Positions 1 to 5,931 of a stretch of 10,870 bases of DNA are shown here, one piece after another. Under the pieces are notes generated by a model that worked only from the letters and a program-made list of their open reading frames with translations, made no database searches and was not told where the DNA came from. Position 1 is the stretch's first letter, and the number at the start of each line of letters is the position of its first letter. The translations under genes and the position numbers were made by a program. The stretch covers positions 1-10,870 of the forward strand of contig DASXCK010000246.1 of the NCBI GenBank assembly GCA_036491235.1, read 5' to 3'. This stretch comes from JAVDCA01 sp036491235. Its GTDB lineage: Bacteria; Pseudomonadota; Alphaproteobacteria; Rhizobiales; Xanthobacteraceae.

Positions 1-1
1 G

Positions 2-40
2 CAGGAAGGCCTGGTGCGGGAGCGGCGGCCGGCGACGTAA
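2..40 (+). CDS. tesB: C-terminal end of an upstream gene, probably acyl-CoA thioesterase II (partial)
   Basis: The first 40 bases contain an open frame that reads QEGLVRERRPAT and ends at a TAA stop (38-40). Only 12 residues are visible. The motif QEG-hydrophobic-hydrophobic-R at the very C-terminus matches the end of TesB-type acyl-CoA thioesterase II (E. coli TesB ends in QEGVMRNHN). TesB hydrolyses acyl-CoA esters to free fatty acid and CoA in the cytoplasm. Context supports the call: tesB is a known neighbour of glnK-amtB in enterobacteria. The call rests on a very short match plus synteny, so it is moderate. The rest of the gene lies to the left of the window. Confidence 0.6.
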   Translation, partial: QEGLVRERRPAT

Positions 41-60
41 GAAGGCAAGGCGGTCCGGCT

Positions 61-95
61 CTCTCCCCGCAAGCGGGGGAGAGGGCGCTGGCGCC
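61..95. repeat. GC-rich hairpin repeat after the upstream gene
   Basis: CTCTCCCCGC (61-70), loop AA, GCGGGGGAGAG (73-83) form a strong stem with one bulged G. A second small hairpin, GGCGC-TG-GCGCC (84-95), follows directly. There is no T tract, so this is not a textbook intrinsic terminator, though it may still help to end the upstream transcript. CTCTCCCCGC...GCGGGGAGAGG is a palindrome that I recognise as widespread in intergenic DNA of Hyphomicrobiales. The repeat identity is from memory and was not checked by search. Confidence 0.6.
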
Positions 96-243
96 GCACG
101 CGCCGAGTCTATTCCCTCACTCCACGAAATTCTGTAATCAATCTTCCGGGCGTCGCCGGGGCGCCGGGCTGCAAAAGCGTCGCGATCAGCGCGCCTGCGG
201 CCCCGATCGTTTGCGACCGGCGCACCCACGAGGAAGGCCGGTC

Positions 244-582
244 ATGAAGCTCATCATCGCGATCATCAAGCCGTTCAAGCTCGACGAGGTGCGCGAGGCG
301 GTCAGCCGTCTCGGCATCAGCGGCATGACGGTATCGGAAGTCAAAGGCTACGGCCGCCAGAAGGGCCACATGGAGATCTATCGCGGCGCCGAGTACGTCG
401 TGAATTTCCTGCCCAAGGTGCGCATTGAGGTCGCGGTGTCGGCCGAGCAGGCCGATCGCGTGATCGAGGCGATCACAACCGCGGGCCGCACCGGACAGAT
501 CGGCGACGGCAAGGTCTTTGTGACGCCGCTCGACCACGCGGTGCGCATCCGCACCGGCGAGACCGACAGCGACGCACTCTAG
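244..582 (+). CDS. glnK: Nitrogen regulatory protein PII (GlnK type), first copy
   Basis: Encodes a 112-residue PII signal protein, the standard length. PII trimers bind ATP/ADP and 2-oxoglutarate, are uridylylated by GlnD when nitrogen is scarce, and in the GlnK form plug the AmtB channel when nitrogen is abundant. The T-loop carries Gln39 and the modified Tyr51 in YRGAEY (46-51). The second PII signature TGQIGDGK (83-90) forms the nucleotide-binding B-loop, and Arg101/Arg103 (VRIRTGE) complete the C-loop. The ATG at 244 is chosen over in-frame codons upstream because it gives the canonical MKLIIAIIKPF start and has AGGAAGG (231-237) six bases ahead. It lies 47 bases before amtB, so the pair is almost surely an operon. 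It is about 71% identical by hand count to the second copy at 2309-2647. No convincing sigma-54 promoter was found in front of this copy. Confidence 0.96.
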   Translation: MKLIIAIIKPFKLDEVREAVSRLGISGMTVSEVKGYGRQKGHMEIYRGAEYVVNFLPKVRIEVAVSAEQADRVIEAITTAGRTGQIGDGKVFVTPLDHAVRIRTGETDSDAL

Positions 583-629
583 GCACAGGCGCGGGGACGC
601 AAGTTCATCAACGTGGGGGCTCTGGTGCG

Positions 630-1976
630 ATGACGACACCGATGCGGCGGCGGTTCTCGGGAGCTGCGATCACCATCGCGCTGACGACCCTGATGGCAGG
701 CCTCGCGTCACCCGCACTGGCGCAAGCGCAGACGCCCGCATCCAAGATCGACGGCGCCGACACGGCGTGGATGATCGTCGCGACCGGCATCGTGCTGATG
801 ATGACCCTGCCCGGCCTCGCGCTCTTCTACGCCGGCATGGTGCGCAAGAAGAACGTGCTCGCCACCATGGCGCAAAGCCTCGCTGCGACCGCCATCGTGT
901 CAGTCCTGTGGGTGATCGTCGGTTACAGCCTCGCGTTCAGCGGCGACGGCGCCGTGATCGGCAACCTCGATCGCGTCTTCCTGCACGGCATGGGCATGAA
1001 CGCGATCAGCCCGCTGGCGCCGACCATCCCCGAAGCGCTGTTCATGCTCTACCAGATGACGTTTGCGATCATCACGGTCGCGCTGGTGGCGGGCTCGGTC
1101 GCGGACCGCATGCGGTTCTCGGCCTTCGTTCTGTTCTCGACGCTGTGGCTCCTCGTCGTCTACGTGCCGATCGCGCATTGGGTATGGGGCAACGGCTTCC
1201 TCGGCACCGCCGGCCTGCTCGATTTCGCCGGCGGCACCGTGGTGCACGTCAATGCGGGCGTCGCCGGCCTCGTCGCCGCGCTCGTGCTCGGCGCGCGGCG
1301 CGGCTACGGCTCGGACAACCTCGCGCCGTTCGATCTCTCGATGGCGGTGGTCGGCACCGGGCTGTTGTGGGTTGGCTGGTTCGGCTTCAACGGCGGCTCG
1401 GCGCTCGCCGCCAATTCGCGCGCCGTCATGGCGATCACGGCGACGCATCTCGCCGCCTGCGCGGGCGCGCTCACCTGGACCGCGCTCGAGTGGAAGCTGC
1501 GCGGCAAGCCCTCGGTGCTCGGCATGATCTCGGGCGCGGTCGCGGGACTCGGCACGATCACGCCCGCCTCCGGCTTCGTGCTGCCGTGGGAGGGTCTCGT
1601 CATCGGCATCGTTGCGGGCGCGGTCTGTTACTGGGCCTGCACGGCGGTCAAGCTGCGCTTCAAGTACGACGACTCGCTCGACGTCTTTGGCGTACACGGG
1701 ATCGGCGGTGTGACCGGCACGCTTCTGTGCGGCGTGTTCGCGGCCGCGGAGGTTTCCGTCTCGCCCGCGACGCCGAAGGGTTTTCCAGGGCTGCTCGAAG
1801 GCCATCCGTTGCAGCTCGCGATCCAGCTCCTCGGCGTGGCTGCCACCGCGTTATGGTGCGGCGTCGCGACCTGGGGCCTGCTGCGCCTGGTCGGGGCCGT
1901 CTTCCCGCTGCGCGCCTCGCCCGAGGACGAGATGATCGGGCTCGACGTATCGCTGCATGGCGAGGCGTTGCAGTAG
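630..1976 (+). CDS. amtB: Ammonium transporter Amt/AmtB, first copy
   Basis: A 448-residue Amt/Mep/Rh family channel that takes up ammonium across the inner membrane as a trimer. Residues 1-31 look like a cleavable signal peptide (arginines, hydrophobic stretch, SPALA before cleavage), as in other AmtB proteins with a periplasmic N-terminus. The mature part has the expected run of about 11 membrane segments. Pore residues are all present: Phe145 and Phe253 (gate), Trp186 and Ser257 (recruitment site), Asp198 in DFAGGTVVH, and the twin histidines His206 and His356. The C-terminus ends GLDVSLHGEALQ, matching the cytoplasmic tail that contacts GlnK, although the preceding acidic stretch (PEDEM) is shorter than in the second copy. 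The start is ATG 630 with GGGGG at 615-619; ATG 642 is a possible alternative. It is paired with the glnK just upstream and followed by a terminator at 2026-2056. Confidence 0.96.
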   Translation: MTTPMRRRFSGAAITIALTTLMAGLASPALAQAQTPASKIDGADTAWMIVATGIVLMMTLPGLALFYAGMVRKKNVLATMAQSLAATAIVSVLWVIVGYSLAFSGDGAVIGNLDRVFLHGMGMNAISPLAPTIPEALFMLYQMTFAIITVALVAGSVADRMRFSAFVLFSTLWLLVVYVPIAHWVWGNGFLGTAGLLDFAGGTVVHVNAGVAGLVAALVLGARRGYGSDNLAPFDLSMAVVGTGLLWVGWFGFNGGSALAANSRAVMAITATHLAACAGALTWTALEWKLRGKPSVLGMISGAVAGLGTITPASGFVLPWEGLVIGIVAGAVCYWACTAVKLRFKYDDSLDVFGVHGIGGVTGTLLCGVFAAAEVSVSPATPKGFPGLLEGHPLQLAIQLLGVAATALWCGVATWGLLRLVGAVFPLRASPEDEMIGLDVSLHGEALQ

Positions 1977-2025
1977 GCGCGGGGCCCGACGGAGTTCTAT
2001 TTTATTGAGATAGCGAGGCTTTCAT

Positions 2026-2056
2026 AAGCCGCCTCCACATCGGAGGCGGGCTTTTT
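2026..2056 (+). terminator. Rho-independent terminator of the first glnK-amtB unit
   Basis: GCCTCC (2031-2036) pairs with GGAGGC (2042-2047) around a five-base loop. The stem is extended by CC/GG and, beyond one bulged G, by AAG/CTT. It runs directly into TTTTT (2052-2056). It lies 50 bases after the amtB stop. This separates the first unit from the second. Confidence 0.88.
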
Positions 2057-2100
2057 GTGAGCCCCGGGCGCGCGACTGCCTGCTTTTTGGGCAGCAATGG

Positions 2101-2123
2101 CCGGTTCTTGTGCGCAAAACCGG
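2101..2123. promoter_or_regulatory. Imperfect dyad, possible NtrC enhancer site
   Basis: CCGGTT (2101-2106) and AACCGG (2118-2123) form an inverted repeat with an 11-base spacer containing TTGTGCGCAA. It sits about 75 bases upstream of the -24 element of the sigma-54-like promoter, a normal distance for an activator site. The arms do not match the enteric NtrC consensus (GCACC...GGTGC), so the assignment to NtrC is inference from position only. Confidence 0.25.
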
Positions 2124-2196
2124 GCAATTGCATAGCCGGCAGGCCGCGGACTCATAAAAGCCCATTACCACCAATGGTTTACACCGCAAGCCAAGG

Positions 2197-2213
2197 TTGG
2201 CACAGACCTTGAA
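2197..2213 (+). promoter_or_regulatory. Sigma-54 (RpoN) -24/-12 promoter candidate for the second glnK-amtB pair
   Basis: TTGGCACAGACCTTGAA matches the consensus YTGGCACGRNNNTTGCW at the whole -24 block (TTGGCAC), with GG and the -12 G separated by exactly the required 10 bases. The -12 element reads TTGAA instead of TTGCA, losing the usually conserved C. RpoN/NtrC control of glnK-amtB under nitrogen limitation is well established in proteobacteria. The expected transcript start would be about 12 bases downstream, leaving a leader of roughly 80-90 bases. Confidence 0.6.
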
Positions 2214-2308
2214 GTGAGGCTCCGGCAACGCGCGTGTGCCCTCGCATACGGGCTTGCGGCAATTGCCCGCTCCGTTCGTTCACGGCGGGCCACAGGGGGA
2301 TCAAACCC

Positions 2309-2647
2309 ATGAAAATCGTCATGGCCATCATCAAGCCGTTCAAGCTCGACGAGGTCCGCGACGCCCTGACGGCGGTTGGCGTGCACGGGATGACCGTGAC
2401 CGAGGTCAAGGGCTACGGACGTCAGAAGGGCCACACGGAAATCTACCGCGGCACCGAATACGCCGTGAGCTTTCTGCCCAAGCTGAAGATCGAAGTCGCG
2501 GTCGCCGCAGACCAGACCGACAAGGTCGTCGAGGCGATCACCAGTGCCGCCAAGACCGGCCAGATCGGCGACGGCAAGATCTTCGTGCACGGCCTCGAGC
2601 AGGCCGTCCGCATCCGCACTGGCGAAACCGACGCATCGGCGCTCTGA
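2309..2647 (+). CDS. glnK: Nitrogen regulatory protein PII (GlnK type), second copy
   Basis: A second 112-residue PII protein with every hallmark: MKIVMAIIKPFKLDEV start, Gln39, the uridylylation residue Tyr51 in YRGTEY, TGQIGDGK (83-90) and VRIRTGE near the end. About 32 of 112 positions differ from the first copy. Differences in and near the T-loop (Thr43 for Met, Thr49 for Ala, Ala52 for Val, Ser54 for Asn) could tune which AmtB or other partner each protein binds; that is inference. The ATG at 2309 is chosen over codons upstream because it gives the canonical N-terminus and is preceded by GGGGGA (2295-2300) at eight bases. It is 24 bases from the second amtB, so translation is probably closely coordinated. 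A sigma-54-like promoter lies at 2197-2213. Confidence 0.96.
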   Translation: MKIVMAIIKPFKLDEVRDALTAVGVHGMTVTEVKGYGRQKGHTEIYRGTEYAVSFLPKLKIEVAVAADQTDKVVEAITSAAKTGQIGDGKIFVHGLEQAVRIRTGETDASAL

Positions 2648-2671
2648 GCCCGTCCTCACAGGAGTGAAACA

Positions 2672-4147
2672 ATGAAGTTGAGAAAACTGACCCGGGCGGG
2701 CGTACTCGCTCTCGCGTTGACGGCGCTGGCGGGCCTCGGCCTCGCGATGGCGCCGACCTTCGGCACCACCACCGCCTACGCGCAGGCGCAAGCGCCCGCG
2801 ACGCCGCCGGCCGCAGCTCCCGCGGCCGCACCAGCCGCTCCGGCCGCAGCGACACCGCCCGCCTGCGACGCGAAAGTCCAGACCAAGTGCACCGTGAACA
2901 GCGGCGACACCGCCTGGATGCTCACCTCGGTCGCGCTCGTCCTCATGATGACGGTGCCGGGCCTCGGCCTCTTCTACGGCGGCATGGTGCGCAAGAAGAA
3001 CGTTGGCGACACCGTCATGACGAGCTTCGCGATCACCTGCCTGATCACGGTGCTCTGGATGGTGTGCACCTACAGTCTCGCCTTTCGCGCCGGCTCCCCC
3101 TTCATCGGCGGGCTCGACCGGATGTTCCTCAAGGACATCCTGAGCGACATCTCGAACAACACCGGCAATCCCAACTCGCTCGCGCCGACGATCCCCGAGA
3201 CGGTCTACATCTGCTTCCAGCTCACCTTCGCGATCATCACGCCGGCGCTGATCGCCGGCGCGTTCGCGGAGCGCATGAAGTTCTCGGCCATGCTGTGGTT
3301 CATCGGCCTGTGGGCGATCTTCGTCTACTCGCCGGTCGCGCACTGGGTGTGGGGACCGGACGGCATCTTCAGCGCCGCCAACGTGAACGACAAGGGCGAC
3401 TTCGTCGGCTGGGCCAAGGTGCTCGACTTCGCCGGCGGCACCGTCGTGCACGTCAACTCCGGCACCGCCGGCCTCGCCTGCTGCATCATGCTCGGCAGGC
3501 GCCGCGACGCGGGACCGCCGCACAACATGATCCTCACCTTCATCGGTGCGGGCCTGCTGTGGGTCGGCTGGTTCGGCTTCAACGCCGGCTCCGCCGTCAC
3601 GGCGAACATGCAGGCCGGCATGGCCATGCTGGTCACCCAGATCGCGACCGGCGCGGCCGGCCTCACCTGGATGCTGATCGAGTGGTCGCTGCGCGGCAAG
3701 CCGACGGTCGTCGGCATCTGCACCGGCGCGGTCGCGGGTCTCGTCGCCATCACGCCTGCTTCGGGCTTCGTCGGCCCCGGCGGCGCGCTCGCGATCGGCG
3801 TCGCGGCCGGCTTCGTCTGCTACTGGGGCTGCACCGGCTTGAAGCACATGTTCGGCTACGACGACGCGCTCGACGCCTTCGGCGTGCACGGGCTCGGCGG
3901 CGCCGCCGGCGCGATCCTCACCGGCGTGTTCGCGGTCGAGCAGTTCGGCGGCACCAAGGGCGCCCTCGAGGGCAACATCATGCAGGTCGTCAACCAGTTC
4001 GTCGGCGTCGGCACGGTGTTCGTCTACGACTTCGTCGTGTCGCTGATCATCCTCAAGGTCATCGACATGGTGATCGGCCTGCGCGTGAAGGAAGAGGTCG
4101 AGCGCGAAGGCCTCGACCTCGCGCTGCACGGCGAGGCGGTGCAGTAG
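2672..4147 (+). CDS. amtB: Ammonium transporter Amt/AmtB, second copy
   Basis: A 491-residue Amt family ammonium channel of the inner membrane. It begins with a signal peptide (cleavage likely after AYA, residue 37). An Ala/Pro-rich stretch (41-63) and two cysteines (65 and 73) follow before the first membrane segment. Key residues are Phe186 and Phe303 (gate), Trp227 and Ser307 (periplasmic recruitment site), Asp252, and the twin pore histidines His260 and His406. The C-terminal tail has the full charged KEEVEREGLD...HGE motif that couples the subunits and contacts GlnK. The start is supported by AGGAG (2660-2664), seven bases ahead. It is larger than the first copy mainly because of the N-terminal linker and a longer loop before DFAGG. 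It is probably co-transcribed with the PII gene 24 bases upstream from the sigma-54-type promoter, and ends at a perfect terminator (4210-4243). Confidence 0.96.
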   Translation: MKLRKLTRAGVLALALTALAGLGLAMAPTFGTTTAYAQAQAPATPPAAAPAAAPAAPAAATPPACDAKVQTKCTVNSGDTAWMLTSVALVLMMTVPGLGLFYGGMVRKKNVGDTVMTSFAITCLITVLWMVCTYSLAFRAGSPFIGGLDRMFLKDILSDISNNTGNPNSLAPTIPETVYICFQLTFAIITPALIAGAFAERMKFSAMLWFIGLWAIFVYSPVAHWVWGPDGIFSAANVNDKGDFVGWAKVLDFAGGTVVHVNSGTAGLACCIMLGRRRDAGPPHNMILTFIGAGLLWVGWFGFNAGSAVTANMQAGMAMLVTQIATGAAGLTWMLIEWSLRGKPTVVGICTGAVAGLVAITPASGFVGPGGALAIGVAAGFVCYWGCTGLKHMFGYDDALDAFGVHGLGGAAGAILTGVFAVEQFGGTKGALEGNIMQVVNQFVGVGTVFVYDFVVSLIILKVIDMVIGLRVKEEVEREGLDLALHGEAVQ

Positions 4148-4209
4148 GACGATCGATCAAGCCATACGGTTCGGGGCGGATACCCGGCAAAACCGTCCCG
4201 TCCGTTGCG

Positions 4210-4243
4210 GAGGCCCTGGCGCAAGCCAGGGCCTCTTGCTTTT
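4210..4243 (+). terminator. Rho-independent terminator of the second glnK-amtB unit
   Basis: A perfect 11-base stem, GAGGCCCTGGC (4210-4220) with GCCAGGGCCTC (4225-4235), closes a GCAA tetraloop and is followed by TTGCTTTT. It lies 62 bases after the amtB stop. This is the strongest terminator in the window. Confidence 0.93.
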
Positions 4244-4512
4244 GGGGGACCCGATTCGCCTGATTGGCCGCAAGTCCGTCGGGACCTGGTTGACTGTTTG
4301 ATGCAGCTGGCGCGTACGGCGGATCAAGTTTGTCCGCGAGACTCGCGTCGGCGCGCAACATGCCGCCTCGCCGCGATTGTTCAAAGTGCCGAGATCGGCC
4401 GGCCTGGTAGGTTGGGTCGAGTGCTTGCGAGACCTCAGGGCCACGGGTTATCGACCCGGCCGGGTCTTGCCGACCCTCGACCGAGCCCACGATTTCCGCC
4501 ACAAATCCCGAT

Positions 4513-4531
4513 GGTTAATCGCGCCTTAACC
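4513..4531. promoter_or_regulatory. CtrA-binding box
   Basis: GGTTAA-TCGCGCC-TTAACC contains the full alphaproteobacterial CtrA consensus TTAA-N7-TTAAC (4515-4530) without mismatch, and is also a perfect 6+6 dyad. It lies 68 bases upstream of the aminotransferase start codon, in the region expected for the promoter. It is the only such box I found in the window. CtrA is the cell-cycle response regulator of Caulobacter and Hyphomicrobiales. Whether it activates or represses here cannot be told from sequence. Confidence 0.6.
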
Positions 4532-4598
4532 TCGGCCCCTCTATGGTGCCTTGTTCAGGACAAAGCGGCCGAGGCGCCTGCCGCGCATGTAGAGTGTC

Positions 4599-5843
4599 AT
4601 GATCAGCGTAGCACGCGAGCCCAAACCCGCGATTGATCGCGAGTCCGCGCCCGACTCCAGCCCCCCGGCCGGCCCGAACGCCAACATGCGCTCGCCGTTC
4701 ATGCGGCTGGCCGACCTCATCGGCAACATTGCGCCCGGCAAGCCGGTCATCGACCTCGGCGTCGGCGAGCCGCGGCATCCGATTCCCGATTTTGCCGGCC
4801 CCGTGCTGGCGGCGCACATCAACGATCTCGGCCGCTATCCGCGCAACGAGGGCATTCCGGAATTCCGCGCGGCGGTGTCCGGCTGGGTGGCGCGCCGCTA
4901 CGGCTTGGCGCGCGCGCCGGATCCGAGCGAGATCCAGGTGCTCGCCGGTTCGCGCGAGGGCCTCTTTCTCGGCGCCATCGCGGCGCGGCGGTACGTTCCG
5001 CCACGCGCCGGGCGGCCCGCGATCCTGGTGCCGAACCCGTTCTATGCCGCCTATTCGGCCGGCGCGATCGCGGCCGACTGCGAGGTGGTCTACCTGCCGG
5101 GCACGCGCGAAAGCGGCTTTTTGCCCGACCTCGACGCCATCGATCCGTCGGTGCTCGCCCGTACGGTCGTGTTCTATATCGCCTCGCCCTCCAACCCGCA
5201 GGGCGCGGTCGCGAGCCTCGACTATCTCAAGCGCATCCTCGAGATGGCGCGCCGCCACGGCTTTCTGGTCTTCTGCGACGAATGCTACTCGGAGATCTAT
5301 TCGACCACGCCGCCGGCCGGCATCCTGCAGGCGGCGGCGCCGGATTTCGCCAACGCGGTGCTCTTCCAGTCGCTGTCGAAGCGCTCGAGCCTGCCGGGGC
5401 TGCGCGTCGGCTTCGCGGCGGGCGACCGGAACTTCATCAAGAAATTCCTCGAGCTGCGCAGCGTGTCGGCGCCGCAGGTGCCGATTCCGGCGCAGCACGT
5501 CGCGGTCGCGGCCTATTCGGACGAGACCTATGTGGAGAAGAACCGCGACCTCTATCGCCGCAAGTTCGACCTCGCCGACCAGATCATCGGCGACCGCTAC
5601 GGCTACAAGCGGCCGGCGGGCGGCTTCTTTCTCTGGCTCGACGTCTCGGCGCACGGCACCTCCGAAGCCGTGACCGAGCGGCTGTGGCGCGAGGGCGGCG
5701 TGCGCGTGCTGCCCGGGAACTACTGCGCGCGCGAGCAACAGGACGGCAGCAATCCCGGCGCGGGCTATATCCGCGTCGCCATGGTGCATGACCAGGAAAC
5801 GACGGCCGAGGCACTTCATCGCATCGTCGCCGTGCTGGGGTAG
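4599..5843 (+). CDS. Class I/II PLP-dependent aminotransferase, DapC-like
   Basis: A 414-residue fold-type I aminotransferase of the cytoplasm. Active-site features are visible: GSREGLF (117-123) for the cofactor phosphate, Tyr149 in NPFY, Asn199 in SPSNPQG, Asp227 and Tyr230 in CDECY, the Schiff-base lysine Lys261 in SLSKRSSLPGLR, and the carboxylate-binding Arg392 in GYIRVAM. The SLSKRS-x-LPGLR form is typical of succinyldiaminopimelate aminotransferase (DapC, lysine and peptidoglycan-precursor pathway) and close aspartate/alanine aminotransferase relatives, so DapC is the best guess but the substrate is not proven. The first 30 residues are low in conservation. ATG 4599 has only a weak ribosome site, and ATG 4686 (MRSPFMRLADL) is an alternative start. 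ftsK begins 88 bases downstream on the same strand with no terminator between, so co-transcription is plausible. A CtrA box precedes the gene. Confidence 0.9.
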   Translation: MISVAREPKPAIDRESAPDSSPPAGPNANMRSPFMRLADLIGNIAPGKPVIDLGVGEPRHPIPDFAGPVLAAHINDLGRYPRNEGIPEFRAAVSGWVARRYGLARAPDPSEIQVLAGSREGLFLGAIAARRYVPPRAGRPAILVPNPFYAAYSAGAIAADCEVVYLPGTRESGFLPDLDAIDPSVLARTVVFYIASPSNPQGAVASLDYLKRILEMARRHGFLVFCDECYSEIYSTTPPAGILQAAAPDFANAVLFQSLSKRSSLPGLRVGFAAGDRNFIKKFLELRSVSAPQVPIPAQHVAVAAYSDETYVEKNRDLYRRKFDLADQIIGDRYGYKRPAGGFFLWLDVSAHGTSEAVTERLWREGGVRVLPGNYCAREQQDGSNPGAGYIRVAMVHDQETTAEALHRIVAVLG

Positions 5844-5860
5844 ATCAAGGTTTCGTTAGG

Positions 5861-5915
5861 CCAAGGGCGGGTAAGCCAAGGCTGGGAATGCGTGCGTAGA
5901 CCAAGCGTGGGAATG
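5861..5915 (+). repeat. Three imperfect CCAAG repeats in the ftsK leader
   Basis: CCAAGGGCGGGTA (5861), CCAAGGCTGGGAATG (5876) and CCAAGCGTGGGAATG (5901) are imperfect direct copies spaced 15 and 25 bases apart. They fill the gap between the aminotransferase stop and the ftsK start. The unit is G-rich on the plus strand. Function is unknown. It could be a slipped duplication, or a protein or RNA site controlling ftsK. Confidence 0.45.
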
Positions 5916-5931
5916 TAAACGGGGCGAGCGC

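Larger units (their letters stand above)
1977..2308. other. Intergenic region between the two glnK-amtB units
   Basis: These 332 bases contain no credible gene. In order they hold a strong intrinsic terminator for the first amtB (2026-2056), a small hairpin CTGCC/GGCAG around a T-rich loop (2076-2094), a dyad CCGGTT...AACCGG (2101-2123), a sigma-54-like promoter (2197-2213) and the Shine-Dalgarno GGGGGA (2295-2300) of the second glnK. The layout of enhancer-like dyad, -24/-12 element and about 95 bases of leader suits NtrC control of the downstream pair. Reading frames open on both strands here are short and lack family resemblance. Confidence 0.75.
4148..4598. other. Intergenic region between amtB and the aminotransferase gene
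   Basis: These 451 bases hold the terminator of the second amtB (4210-4243), a perfect 14-base palindrome GACCCGGCCGGGTC (4453-4466), a perfect CtrA-type box (4513-4531) and a near-palindrome TTGTTCAGGACAA (4551-4563). Open frames crossing the region show no start with a good ribosome site, no signal peptide or domain and no family resemblance, so I call no gene here. The length and the conserved-looking box argue for a regulatory leader of the aminotransferase gene. Confidence 0.7.

Noticed and set aside
61..83. Intrinsic terminator for the upstream gene
   Set aside because: The hairpin is strong but is followed by GGGCGC rather than a T tract, and it matches a dispersed repeat; listed as a repeat instead.
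157..175. Possible sigma-54 promoter before the first glnK (GG-N10-GC near CTGCAAA)
   Set aside because: The spacing fits, but the -24 block (CGGGGC) lacks the TGGCAC pattern. In GC-rich DNA this match is expected by chance.
211..243. Eleven-codon N-terminal extension of the first PII protein
   Set aside because: PII proteins begin at MK(L/I)...AIIKPFK. The ATG at 244 has a good ribosome site and gives the canonical 112 residues.
767..2008. A 413-codon plus-strand frame overlapping the first amtB
   Set aside because: Out-of-frame shadow of amtB, with Arg/Asp/His-rich composition instead of membrane segments.
2234..2308. N-terminal extension of the second PII protein
   Set aside because: Same reasoning: ATG 2309 gives the canonical length and has a ribosome site; the extension has no family match.
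2165..4129. A 654-codon open frame on the minus strand
   Set aside because: It lies antisense to the second glnK-amtB pair and has a repetitive Arg/Ala/Asp/His composition typical of frame shadows in GC-rich DNA, with no domain. The plus-strand genes are certain.
4453..4466. Perfect palindrome GACCCGGCCGGGTC as an operator
   Set aside because: Self-complementary GC-only strings are common at this GC content, and no regulator with this site is known to me; noted only in the intergenic entry.
4515..5819. A 434-codon minus-strand frame opposite the aminotransferase
   Set aside because: The aminotransferase carries all catalytic residues on the plus strand; this frame is its shadow and shows no family features.
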